Below are positions 1 to 9,572 of a DNA stretch of 9,780 bases, piece by piece. The translations under genes and the position numbers were made by a program. This stretch comes from Proteobacteria bacterium UBA1847 (lineage in GTDB: Bacteria > Pseudomonadota > Gammaproteobacteria > Steroidobacterales > Woeseiaceae): the NCBI GenBank assembly GCA_002338605.1, contig DDIP01000057.1, forward strand, positions 1 to 9,780. Reading direction: 5' to 3'. The notes below the pieces were generated by a model. The model worked only from the letters and a program-made list of their open reading frames with translations. It searched no databases and was not told the DNA's origin. Every line of letters starts with the position of its first letter. The stretch's first letter is position 1.

Positions 1-1
1 T

Positions 2-475
2 GGGCTCGCACCTGCCATCCTCGGTGACGCCATCGAAGGCGAGAGTCGCGAGCTGGGCTGCAGCATGGCGAGCATGGCGCTCTCCATGCGAAGTCCTGTC
101 GTACCATCTGAGGCGCCTGTCGTGCTGCTGTCCGGTGGAGAAACTACCGTAACGATCGGTGCCGGCGGCGCCGGGCGGGGTGGCCGCAATACCGAGTTCC
201 TGCTTTCGCTTGCCATTGCACTCGATGGTGAACGGGGAATCTGGGCTTTGGCCGGCGACAGCGACGGTATCGATGGCACCGACGATGCGGCCGGCGCAAT
301 CATCACGCCCGACACGCTCAGTCGGGCTGCCGCAGCCGGGCTGAATGCAGGCGACTTTCTGCAACGGCATGATAGCTACAGTTTCTTCGACGTGATCGGC
401 GATCTTGTTGTGACTGGGCCGACGCTAACCAACGTCAATGACATTCGGCTGGTGCTCGTCAATCGACCTCGATGA
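2..475 (+). CDS. Glycerate 2-kinase / MOFRL family protein, 3' part (5' end outside window)
   Basis: The open frame enters from the left edge in frame 2 and ends at TGA 473-475, leaving 157 residues. The ATG at 65 is internal, because homologous sequence (GLAPAILGDAIEGESRELG) is encoded upstream of it. Family hallmarks follow: LLSGGETTVT, the glycine-rich GAGRGGRNTEF, the acidic GDSDGIDGTDDAAGA segment, and near the C-terminus GDLVVTGPTLTNVNDI. These belong to the C-terminal MOFRL domain of the glycerate kinase / putative hydroxypyruvate reductase family (GckA/TtuD type). Known members phosphorylate D-glycerate with ATP to 2-phosphoglycerate in the cytoplasm, feeding glycolysis from glyoxylate, tartrate or serine breakdown. 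The family is often mislabelled hydroxypyruvate reductase; kinase is the better-supported role. The gene converges on the cysteine dioxygenase gene, with 48 bp between the stop codons. The N-terminal domain cannot be judged. Confidence 0.9.
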   Translation, partial: GLAPAILGDAIEGESRELGCSMASMALSMRSPVVPSEAPVVLLSGGETTVTIGAGGAGRGGRNTEFLLSLAIALDGERGIWALAGDSDGIDGTDDAAGAIITPDTLSRAAAAGLNAGDFLQRHDSYSFFDVIGDLVVTGPTLTNVNDIRLVLVNRPR

Positions 476-477
476 CG
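457..477. other. Small stem-loop between convergent genes
   Basis: An inverted repeat (CGTC, bulged A, ATCG / CGATGACG, loop ACCT) gives about 8 base pairs and spans the stop codon of the glycerate kinase gene. It could fold in transcripts from either strand. No T-run follows on either side, so it is not a classical intrinsic terminator. The rest of the short gap up to 523 shows no other recognisable signal. Whether the structure matters is uncertain. Confidence 0.25.
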
Positions 478-523
478 GTCGCGCCGACACGAGCCTCCGA
501 TTGACCTCGACGATGTGGACTGC

Positions 524-1108
524 TTAGTCGGCAGTGTATCGCAACACTTTTCGCACGCGCTGGTAGCGACCGTCTTCCAGTTCGCTGTAGGCATAACAGC
601 CACGCATCTCGCCGCCATAGACATGGACAGTCACGGCAGGTTCGTCGACGGGGTTTTCGATGATGTGGTAATCAAAGGGCGGGATCAAGGAGCCTGCCAT
701 GCCTTTGTGGGCAGAGACTTCTTTGGCCTTGCGAAACGATACGATTTCGTCGTCAGGGGTTCCGATCAGGTCGAAGGAGCGTACGCGAATGGTTCCATCG
801 TAAACGCACTCGACGCACCAATTGCCATCGTGGTCGTGGATCGGTGTTCCCTGGCGTGCGCCCCATAACATGACGACAACAACGTAGCGATCGGTCTGGC
901 GCAATAGCCTGCGCGCATAGGCATCCGGGCAGGGACGCGTAAACTCGGGGGGAAGCTCAAGTGAGCGTCCACCAATCTCTTCGATCAGGGTTTGCTTCAC
1001 CACTTCGCAACGCTCATCGCTTTGAGTGGCCGCGGTGTCAGAATCGAGGCGCGCAATCAGTCGTTCGACTGAAGTGCTTGCCGCTGTGGTGGGTGTGGCG
1101 CTGGTCAT
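524..1108 (-). CDS. Cysteine dioxygenase (type I, cupin fold)
   Basis: The product of 194 residues matches the thiol dioxygenase family, non-heme Fe(II) cytoplasmic enzymes that oxidise L-cysteine with O2 to cysteine sulfinate. The iron-binding histidines are visible as H91 and H93 in TPIHDHDG and H148 in DYHIIENP. R66 in YARRLL aligns with the substrate-carboxylate Arg60 of mammalian cysteine dioxygenase, which favours cysteine over 3-mercaptopropionate (that group usually has Gln near here). C98 lies five residues after H93, exactly where mammalian Cys93 lies after His88, and Y164 in TVHVYGG matches Tyr157, so the Cys-Tyr cofactor could form. The first 15 or so residues are low complexity (Ala/Thr/Ser). 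The ATG at 1106-1108 is the only sensible start; no strong ribosome binding site precedes it. The gene lies 20 bp behind atpC on the same strand, so read-through from the ATP synthase operon is plausible. Confidence 0.9.
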   Translation of the reverse strand: MTSATPTTAASTSVERLIARLDSDTAATQSDERCEVVKQTLIEEIGGRSLELPPEFTRPCPDAYARRLLRQTDRYVVVVMLWGARQGTPIHDHDGNWCVECVYDGTIRVRSFDLIGTPDDEIVSFRKAKEVSAHKGMAGSLIPPFDYHIIENPVDEPAVTVHVYGGEMRGCYAYSELEDGRYQRVRKVLRYTAD

Positions 1109-1128
1109 GCGGCCATTGTATCCGAATA

Positions 1129-1545
1129 CTAGCGTTTGCCCCTGAGCTTTTGTGCCGCACGGTATCGGGCGCGAGCTTCGGCGAGTTCCATCGAAGCGCG
1201 CGCCACATCGGTTTCGCTTGATGCGCCTTTCAGCGCCTGTTCCGCCGCCTGTTGTGACGCCAATGCGGCCGCCTCGTCGAGCTGGTCGCCGCGCAGTGCC
1301 GTGTCAGCAAGTACCGTCACGAGATACGGCTGCACTTCGAGCATGCCACCCGTAATGTAGAAGCTCTCTTCGTTGCCGGATTCGTCCTGAACCCGAACTT
1401 CGCCGGGCGACAGGGGCGTCAGCATCGGTGCATGACGCGGCGCGATGCCGACTTCGCCCATCGACGCGGGCGCAAACACCATTGAGGCAGTGCCTGAATG
1501 AATTTCGCCTTCTGCGGATACGATGTCGACTTGAATGGTGGCCAT
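1129..1545 (-). CDS. atpC: F1Fo ATP synthase epsilon subunit
   Basis: This 138-residue protein (E. coli 139) is the central-stalk subunit that contacts gamma and the c-ring and can inhibit ATP hydrolysis. The N-terminal beta-sandwich (about residues 1-85) contains GEVGIAPRHAPMLTPLSPG and ITGGMLEVQP followed by VTVLADTA. An Ala/Glu-rich helical hairpin (about 88-138) follows, the mobile inhibitory element of the family. The ATG has an AGGA site about six bases upstream. It is the last subunit gene, 8 bp after atpD. In many gammaproteobacteria glmU follows nearby; here a cysteine dioxygenase gene does, with no visible terminator between them. Confidence 0.97.
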   Translation of the reverse strand: MATIQVDIVSAEGEIHSGTASMVFAPASMGEVGIAPRHAPMLTPLSPGEVRVQDESGNEESFYITGGMLEVQPYLVTVLADTALRGDQLDEAAALASQQAAEQALKGASSETDVARASMELAEARARYRAAQKLRGKR

Positions 1546-1553
1546 TGTTTTTC

Positions 1554-2942
<1,389 letters not shown>

Positions 2943-2950
2943 TTACCCGT

Positions 2951-2968
2951 GTCGGCGCATCCGCCAAC
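2951..2968 (-). other. Intercistronic hairpin atpG-atpD
   Basis: On the coding strand GTTGGCG and CGCCGAC form a 7-bp stem (one G-U pair) closed by the tetraloop GATG. It ends about seven bases upstream of the atpD ribosome binding site (AAGGA, 2940-2944). No T-run follows it directly, so it is not a terminator. Plausible roles are mRNA stability, processing or separation of atpD translation from atpG, but this is inference from position only. Confidence 0.4.
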
Positions 2969-2988
2969 TTTAGTGATCTAAAATCTGT

Positions 2989-3861
2989 TTAACCGCTAAC
3001 GGCAGCTGCGCCACCGACAATTTCTGAAATTTCCTGTGTGATGGCTGCCTGTCGCGCCTTGTTGTACTGCAGCTGCAAGCCTTCGATTATCTCGCCCGCG
3101 TTGTCCGTTGCTGACTTCATTGCCATCATCTTCGCCGCCATTTCGCAGGCAAAGTTCTCAACCGCGCCACGATAGACCTGCGACTCGATGTAACGCATCA
3201 AAACGTCATCGAGCAGCTCGCCAGCATCGGGCTCGTAAATGTAATCCCAGTGGTCCTGCAGGTCTTCGCTGTCCGTGCCGACACCACTTGCCGGCAGAAT
3301 CTGCGTGACTTCCGGCGTCTGCGTCATCGAGTTGACGAAGCGGTTGTGCACCAGGTAGAGGCGATCGATCTTGCCGTCCCGGTAGGAGTCGAGCATGACC
3401 TTGATCGAACCGATCAGCTCATTGACGCTGGGCTTGTCACCCATGTGCGTGGCCTTGCCGACAACATTACCGCCCATGCGGCGGAAAAATGCGACGGCTT
3501 TCGCGCCAACCAGTGACAGATCCACTTCGACCTTCCTGTCCTGCCACTCCGCAATTTCACCAATCAGCTGCTTGAACAGGTTGGCGTTCAGGCCACCGCA
3601 AAGTCCACGGTCCGTTGAAATGACGATAAAGCCGACGCGACTGGTCTCGCGCTCGGTCAGGAACGGGTGCTTGTAGTCGGGGTTGGCGTGTGCCAGGTGC
3701 CCGACCACACGGCGGATGCGCTCGGCGTAGGGGCGCGATGCCTCCATCTGCTTCTGCGCTTTGCGAATCTTGCTCGCGGCCACTTTTTCCATGGCGGCCG
3801 TGATCTTCTGCATGTTTTTTACAGAAGCGATCTTCGAGCGTATTTCCTTCTCACCGGCCAC
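2989..3861 (-). CDS. atpG: F1Fo ATP synthase gamma subunit
   Basis: The central rotor shaft of F1, 290 residues. The start is GTG (3859-3861), giving [11 protein letters not shown], which aligns with the E. coli N-terminus MAGAKEIRSKI; no better ATG fits. The N-terminal coiled-coil helix contains [18 protein letters not shown]. The Rossmann-like middle has the signature [11 protein letters not shown] (82-92). The C-terminal helix holds the family motif [20 protein letters not shown]. Only 2 bp separate it from the atpA stop, and no strong Shine-Dalgarno site lies at optimal distance, so translational coupling to atpA is likely. Gamma rotates within the alpha3-beta3 hexamer and connects it to the c-ring with epsilon. 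Confidence 0.98.
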   Translation of the reverse strand: MAGEKEIRSKIASVKNMQKITAAMEKVAASKIRKAQKQMEASRPYAERIRRVVGHLAHANPDYKHPFLTERETSRVGFIVISTDRGLCGGLNANLFKQLIGEIAEWQDRKVEVDLSLVGAKAVAFFRRMGGNVVGKATHMGDKPSVNELIGSIKVMLDSYRDGKIDRLYLVHNRFVNSMTQTPEVTQILPASGVGTDSEDLQDHWDYIYEPDAGELLDDVLMRYIESQVYRGAVENFACEMAAKMMAMKSATDNAGEIIEGLQLQYNKARQAAITQEISEIVGGAAAVSG

Positions 3862-3863
3862 TT

Positions 3864-5405
3864 TTAGTAGGCACCCTTCTCAGCGAAGTCTTCACAAATC
3901 TTTTTAAGACTCGCCGCAATCTCGTCGTTGTAGTCACCTGACTTGTTGATGCCATCAAGAACGTCCGCATAGTTCGCTTTCGCGAAATCGTGCAGCGCCT
4001 CTTCATAGTCGACCACTTTCTTCGCCGGAACCGGATCGATGAAGCCTTCGTTCACCGCGTACAACGACAAGGCCATTTCTGCAACGGACAGTGGCGAGTA
4101 TTGCTTTTGCTTCATCAGTTCCGTTGCTCGCTCACCGCGTTGCAGCTGCGCACGCGTCGCGGCATCGAGGTCCGATGCGAACTGTGCGAAGGCCGCAAGT
4201 TCTCGATACTGTGCGAGTGCAAGTCGAACGCCGCCGCCGAGTTTCTTGATGATCTTCGTTTGCGCCGCACCGCCGACACGCGATACGGAAAGACCGGCGT
4301 TGATGGCCGGGCGAATTCCGGCGTTGAACAGATCGGACTCAAGGAAGATCTGGCCGTCTGTGATCGAGATGACGTTCGTCGGTACGAAGGCTGATACGTC
4401 ACCGCCCTGTGTTTCAATAATTGGCAGTGCCGTCAGTGAGCCGGTCTTGCCTTTGACCTTTCCGCCACTGACTTCTTCAACGTGCGCCGCGTTAACGCGA
4501 GCCGCGCGCTCAAGGAGGCGCGAGTGCAGGTAGAAAACGTCACCCGGGTAGGCTTCGCGGCCCGGCGGACGACGCAGCAGCAATGATACCTGGCGGTAGG
4601 CCCAGGCCTGCTTGGTCAGGTCGTCAAACACGATCAGCGCATCCTCGCCTTTGTCGAGGAAGTACTCACCCATCGACGTACCGGAGTACGGAGCGATGTA
4701 TTGCATCGCCGGGCTATCGGCGGCGGCTGCAGCAACAATGATGGTGTGCGCCAGCGCGCCTTCTTCTTCGAGCTTTCTGACAACACCGGCGATCGATGAT
4801 TGCTTCTGGCCGATGGCGACGTAGATGCATTTAATGCCAGTGCCGCGCTGGTTGATGATGGCGTCAATCGCAACGGCCGTTTTACCAGTCTGGCGATCGC
4901 CAATGATCAGCTCGCGCTGGCCGCGACCGATAGGCACCATCGCGTCGATGGACTTGAGGCCGGTCTGCACTGGCTGGTCAACGGACTGCCGCTGAATAAC
5001 GCCTGGTGCGACTTTCTCGATCGGCGCCCTGCCTTCGGCGTTGATCGGGCCCTTGCCGTCGATTGGATTGCCCAGTGCATCGACGACGCGGCCGAGCATT
5101 GCCTCACCGATTGGCACTTCAAGAATACGACCGGTGGTCTTAACCGTGTCGCCTTCCGAAATGTGCTTGTAATCACCGAGAACGACGGCACCCACTGAAT
5201 CCTGCTCGAGGTTCAATGCCATGCCGAAAGTGTTCTGCGGGAACTCGAGCATTTCACCATAACGTGCGTCAGCGAGACCATGAATGCGTACGATGCCGTC
5301 GGTAACCGCGATAACGGTACCAACATTGCGCGCTTCCGCGGATGCCTCGAAGTTCTCGATGCGCTCTTTAATCAGCGTGCTGATTTCAGAAGCTTTAAGT
5401 GCCAT
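3864..5405 (-). CDS. atpA: F1Fo ATP synthase alpha subunit
   Basis: A full-length subunit of 513 residues, the same length as in E. coli. It has the P-loop GDRQTGKT at 169-176, the regulatory nucleotide-site region, [18 protein letters not shown] (about 255-272), and the family signature [14 protein letters not shown], in which R376 corresponds to the arginine finger that completes the catalytic site on beta. Alpha binds nucleotide without turning it over and its N-terminus holds delta. The ATG at 5403-5405 follows an AGAGGA-like site at good distance, 13 bp after atpH. No residue expected in the family is missing. Confidence 0.99.
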   Translation of the reverse strand: MALKASEISTLIKERIENFEASAEARNVGTVIAVTDGIVRIHGLADARYGEMLEFPQNTFGMALNLEQDSVGAVVLGDYKHISEGDTVKTTGRILEVPIGEAMLGRVVDALGNPIDGKGPINAEGRAPIEKVAPGVIQRQSVDQPVQTGLKSIDAMVPIGRGQRELIIGDRQTGKTAVAIDAIINQRGTGIKCIYVAIGQKQSSIAGVVRKLEEEGALAHTIIVAAAAADSPAMQYIAPYSGTSMGEYFLDKGEDALIVFDDLTKQAWAYRQVSLLLRRPPGREAYPGDVFYLHSRLLERAARVNAAHVEEVSGGKVKGKTGSLTALPIIETQGGDVSAFVPTNVISITDGQIFLESDLFNAGIRPAINAGLSVSRVGGAAQTKIIKKLGGGVRLALAQYRELAAFAQFASDLDAATRAQLQRGERATELMKQKQYSPLSVAEMALSLYAVNEGFIDPVPAKKVVDYEEALHDFAKANYADVLDGINKSGDYNDEIAASLKKICEDFAEKGAY

Positions 5406-5418
5406 TTCCTAATCCTCT

Positions 5419-5976
5419 TTATTTGATCAATGCGGTTGCGAGACCTTCCAGTCTTGCACGCAGTGATCCATCAATGACCACGTCGCCGGCACGAATAACT
5501 GCGCCGCCGATAAGGTTTTCGTCTATTTGTGTTTCGATTCTGACTTCGCGTCCGAGTCGTTTCTTGAGCGCTGCCGCGATCTCGGCGACTTGCTTGTCGT
5601 TGAGCTTGCTGGCTGATGTCACCGTGGCATCCACCGTATTCTCAACGTCTGCTTTCAGCAGGTCGAAGTGATTGGATATTTCCGGCAGTACGCGCATGCG
5701 CCCGTATTCAATCAACAGCTTCAGAAAATTCTTGCCCTTTTCGTCGTTGCCGGCGAGCATTTTCGCGCCCGCCTTGTCGAACAGGCCGGTTAAAAACACC
5801 AGGCGCTGTTCGTCGTTAAACTGCGGGTTGCCGAGGTACTCGACCAATCCGCGATCGGCCAACAGCTGTCCCGCGACGGCCAGCGACTCGGACCACGGTC
5901 CAAGCAAGGCCGCATCCTTCGCAAGTTCGAAAATCGCCGTCGCGTACGGTCGCGCTATTGTGTTGTTGTCGGCCAT
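5419..5976 (-). CDS. atpH: F1Fo ATP synthase delta subunit
   Basis: A protein of 185 residues (E. coli 177) of the OSCP/delta family, which sits on top of F1 and fixes it to the b-subunit stalk. The N-terminus (TIARPYATAIFELAKD) is the usual start of the six-helix domain that binds alpha. The family signature LIGGAVIRAGDVVIDGSLRARL is at 155-176, close to the C-terminus where b binds. The ATG at 5974-5976 lies 6 bp after the atpF stop; a short AGGA sequence overlaps the atpF stop, indicating coupled translation. Confidence 0.97.
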   Translation of the reverse strand: MADNNTIARPYATAIFELAKDAALLGPWSESLAVAGQLLADRGLVEYLGNPQFNDEQRLVFLTGLFDKAGAKMLAGNDEKGKNFLKLLIEYGRMRVLPEISNHFDLLKADVENTVDATVTSASKLNDKQVAEIAAALKKRLGREVRIETQIDENLIGGAVIRAGDVVIDGSLRARLEGLATALIK

Positions 5977-5982
5977 CGGATC

Positions 5983-6453
5983 CTAGAGTTCCTGCGCGAG
6001 CTTGCCCAGAATATCGTCGTGCGCTTTGCCGTCGATTTCACGGTTCAAAATCTTTTCGGCACTTGCAATCGCAATGGCCGACACCTGGCCGCGCAATTCT
6101 TCGCGTGCCCGGTTCGCTTCCTGCTCAATCTCGGCCTTGGCAGCGGCCAGTTGACGTTCACGTTCTTTGACGCCGTCGGCCTTGCCGTCGGCCACGATTT
6201 CGTTCGCACGCGAGTGCGCCTGATCGAGGATGCTGGTGGCCTGCTTGCGCGCATCGGCGACGATTTCGTCGGCTTCGGCAGCTGCTTTGACCAGCGCCTC
6301 CTGGCTTTTGTCGGCGGCCTTGAGGCCGTCGTCAATCTGCTGCTGACGTTCTTCGAGCGCGTCAATAATGTACGGCCAAAGAAACTTGGCGCACAGCCAG
6401 ACGAACACGATCATCGCGATAGTCTGACCAATAATTGTTGCGTTTAAGTCCAC
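5983..6453 (-). CDS. atpF: F1Fo ATP synthase b subunit
   Basis: A protein of 156 residues, identical in length to E. coli b. A single N-terminal membrane helix (about residues 7-26) is followed by a long, charged, heptad-like helix rich in Ala, Glu, Lys and Gln, the dimeric peripheral stalk. C21 occupies the same place as the E. coli cysteine. The start is GTG at 6451-6453, with AGGAG six bases upstream; the N-terminus MDLNATIIGQ matches E. coli MNLNATILGQ. Only one b gene is visible, so a homodimeric stalk is expected, unlike the b/b' pair of photosynthetic and some alphaproteobacterial enzymes. Confidence 0.97.
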   Translation of the reverse strand: MDLNATIIGQTIAMIVFVWLCAKFLWPYIIDALEERQQQIDDGLKAADKSQEALVKAAAEADEIVADARKQATSILDQAHSRANEIVADGKADGVKERERQLAAAKAEIEQEANRAREELRGQVSAIAIASAEKILNREIDGKAHDDILGKLAQEL

Positions 6454-6516
6454 GGATTTCTCCTAAAGAAAAGCGTCTACGCCGCGCTTGCGACGCTATA
6501 CACCTGCCGCTTTTTC
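6454..6516 (-). promoter_or_regulatory. atpE-atpF intercistronic region with terminator-like hairpin
   Basis: This 63-bp gap holds two mutually exclusive hairpins when read on the coding strand. One pairs AGCGTC (6492-6497) with GACGCT (6472-6477) and is followed at once by a T-rich stretch (TTTCTTT, 6465-6471), resembling a weak intrinsic terminator. The other is compact (CGTCGC / GCGGCG, loop AAGC, 6480-6495). The atpF site AGGAG follows. Partial termination or 3'-end protection of the atpE message would fit the need for many more c subunits than b subunits. This role is inferred, not shown. Confidence 0.4.
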
Positions 6517-8108
<1,592 letters not shown>

Positions 8109-8117
8109 TTCTCTATG

Positions 8118-8122
8118 CCTCC
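8118..8122 (-). promoter_or_regulatory. Ribosome binding site deciding the atpI TTG start
   Basis: On the coding strand GGAGG lies nine bases before TTG (8106-8108). The first in-frame codon with an optimal spacing is this TTG. An in-frame TAG occurs a few codons further up, so no longer AtpI is possible. Confidence 0.8.
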
Positions 8123-8128
8123 GGCACT

Positions 8129-8170
8129 AAAAACGCCACGTCCGTCGTTGTCCGGCGGTGGGTGGCGCTT
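8129..8170 (-). terminator. Terminator-like hairpin in the atp leader (possible attenuator)
   Basis: On the operon strand CGCCAC (8162-8167) pairs with GTGGCG (8134-8139), followed directly by TTTTT (8129-8133). The stem extends to nine pairs (AAGCGCCAC with GTGGCGTTT, one G-U). The 22-base loop is GC-rich and could fold further. It sits between the atp promoter and the atpI ribosome binding site, so it would act as a leader attenuator rather than an end-of-operon terminator. No obvious leader peptide or known riboswitch was recognised. The long loop makes efficient termination uncertain. Confidence 0.4.
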
Positions 8171-8205
8171 GTGGTCAAGGTGTTTCCAGGCGGGCCTGCA
8201 AATAG

Positions 8206-8241
8206 CGTGCGCATTATAGTGGCAGACCCCAGGCATGGCAA
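8206..8241 (-). promoter_or_regulatory. Sigma-70 promoter of the atp operon
   Basis: Read on the minus strand, the -35 box is TTGCCA (8236-8241, one mismatch to consensus), the spacer is exactly 17 bp, and the -10 box is a perfect TATAAT (8213-8218). Transcription should begin near 8206, giving a leader of about 98 nt before atpI. A run of six T on the same strand (8247-8252) lies just upstream. This is the strongest promoter I see in the window and suits a highly expressed housekeeping operon. Confidence 0.85.
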
Positions 8242-8280
8242 CACACAAAAAACCTATCAGCAGGCCGGTTTTGGGCGGCT

Positions 8281-8292
8281 TTTTCGCGAAAA
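8281..8292. promoter_or_regulatory. Perfect 12-bp palindrome in the divergent region
   Basis: TTTTCGCGAAAA is perfectly symmetric and is flanked by GCT on the left and TAGC on the right, so symmetry continues imperfectly. It lies about 40 bp upstream of the atp -35 box and about 115 bp upstream of the likely EAL start. Its form and place fit a binding site for a dimeric regulator of one or both divergent genes. No regulator is identified, and chance is possible. Confidence 0.35.
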
Positions 8293-8408
8293 TAGCTGCG
8301 TTTTTGACAAATTTCCGCCGCCGCGACGAGACCCGGACCGGACGCGGTCAAGTTTTGCCGAAAACGGGCGATAACCACCACATCCGTCGCATTCTACCTG
8401 GCGAAACC

Positions 8409-9572
8409 ATGCTAATGATCGCAAGTGAAACTTTACGTGCCCACCGCGCCTTGAACGACGTTGTTCGGGAAATGAGCTTCACTTTAAGCTCGTTTGCGAG
8501 CCTGGCGACATTTAACAGTCTCCTCGCCGGACAAAGCCGACGCATCATCGTGCTTGCCGAATCCGATATCAACGCTGACATCGTGCGCGCACTGCAAGAA
8601 ACCGCGGGCCGCATGTCATTTGCCATCATTATGGCGGCCGATCGCGTATCGCTTCGAGGGGGTGAAAAAACCGAACTTGTCGACAAGCTGGCAAGCTTTG
8701 AGAACATCGAATGGGTCGGCAGGGAATTTGATTTCGACCGCCTGAGCAGCTCGGCGCGTCGCTGCCGACGACGAATGCTGGTTGTATCGCGGCAGGAAAT
8801 AGCCAGCGCATTCGACAACAAGGAATTTGTCCTGCGCTACCAGCCCAAGGTCGAACGGAACTCCGGAACCGAGTGGTTGACACGCGAGGCTGAAGCGCTG
8901 GTCCGCTGGTTACACCCGAAACACGGGCTGATGGGACCTCTGGAGTTCCTGCCGGAAATTGAGGCCTTCGACCTGATGGGCAAGCTTGGTGCCTATGTCT
9001 TGGATGAGGCTGCCCGCCAGCACGTCGCCTGGCGGGATCGCGGGATTCGTCTCAACGCCTGTATCAACCTGGCGTCCAGTCAGCTGTCCGACTCGCACCT
9101 GGCCGACAAATACGCCGCTATTGTCCGTGACGCCGGCCTTGAGTGTGCAAGCTTTACATTTGAAGTCATTGCACAGGATCTCGCCGACCCGGAAGCCCCG
9201 CACGTCCGGACCCTTGTTGCGCTTCGCGACAAGGGTTTTCGAATCTGTCTCGATGATTTTCGCATCGCGGCCTCGTCTCTCAGCACCTTTGAACAGCTGC
9301 CGTTCGACGAGATCAAGGTGCACGCCTCGGCCCTGCGTCGCGCTCAGAACGACCGCGTCTCACTGACGGTTCTGGCCGCAGTAACCGGCCTCGCACACAA
9401 TCTCGGCATGTCCGTCTGTGCAGAAGGCGTCGAAGATCAGGAAACCTTCGAGTTCCTCAAGACCATCGAGTGCGACAAGATGCAGGGCTTCCTGATCTCC
9501 GAAGCCGTCATCCCGAGCATCATCCAACGCGTCTACTCAAGCAAAGCAGAAGACGACGCCGAAGTAGCCTAA
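8409..9572 (+). CDS. RocR-like protein: degenerate receiver domain + EAL (c-di-GMP phosphodiesterase-type) domain
   Basis: Numbered from ATG 8409, the product has 387 residues. Residues 1 to about 125 look like a receiver fold (MLMIASETLRAHRAL; RRIIVLAESDINADIVRAL; SFAIIMAADRVS; WVGREFDFDRL), but the acidic pocket, phosphoacceptor Asp, Thr and Lys are replaced. Residues about 130-380 are an EAL domain with E162 (EALVRW), N220, E252, D282/D283, K303, E339 and Q359. These match Pseudomonas RocR catalytic positions with a constant offset of 13. Loop 6, usually DFGTGYSSL, reads DFRIAASSL. It may be a weak or inactive phosphodiesterase or a c-di-GMP-binding protein. The open frame extends to an ATG at 8235, but that start lies inside the atp -35 box and adds an Arg-rich, domain-free stretch. 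The start at 8409 (or ATG 8415) has only a weak ribosome binding site, and no clear promoter was found. Confidence 0.88.
   Translation: MLMIASETLRAHRALNDVVREMSFTLSSFASLATFNSLLAGQSRRIIVLAESDINADIVRALQETAGRMSFAIIMAADRVSLRGGEKTELVDKLASFENIEWVGREFDFDRLSSSARRCRRRMLVVSRQEIASAFDNKEFVLRYQPKVERNSGTEWLTREAEALVRWLHPKHGLMGPLEFLPEIEAFDLMGKLGAYVLDEAARQHVAWRDRGIRLNACINLASSQLSDSHLADKYAAIVRDAGLECASFTFEVIAQDLADPEAPHVRTLVALRDKGFRICLDDFRIAASSLSTFEQLPFDEIKVHASALRRAQNDRVSLTVLAAVTGLAHNLGMSVCAEGVEDQETFEFLKTIECDKMQGFLISEAVIPSIIQRVYSSKAEDDAEVA

Noticed and set aside
65..475. ATG at 65 as the start of a separate 136-residue protein
   Set aside because: Family-typical sequence (ILGDAIEGESRELG) continues upstream in the same frame to the window edge, so this is the interior of a longer glycerate kinase gene.
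1109..1120. TACAAT upstream of the cysteine dioxygenase gene as its own -10 box
   Set aside because: It ends only six bases from the start codon, which would give a leaderless message, and no acceptable -35 box lies 16-18 bp upstream.
4039..5198. Plus-strand frames of 164 and 132 codons antisense to atpA
   Set aside because: They lie fully within atpA, show no family resemblance, and arise from codon bias of the sense gene.
8304..8309. Perfect TTGACA on the plus strand as a -35 box for the EAL gene
   Set aside because: No -10-like sequence exists 16-18 bp downstream; the region there is GC-rich (CGAGAC and similar).
8235..8408. N-terminal extension of the EAL protein from ATG 8235
   Set aside because: It overlaps the atp -35 box, lacks a ribosome binding site and any domain, and the receiver-like fold begins right at the ATG at 8409.
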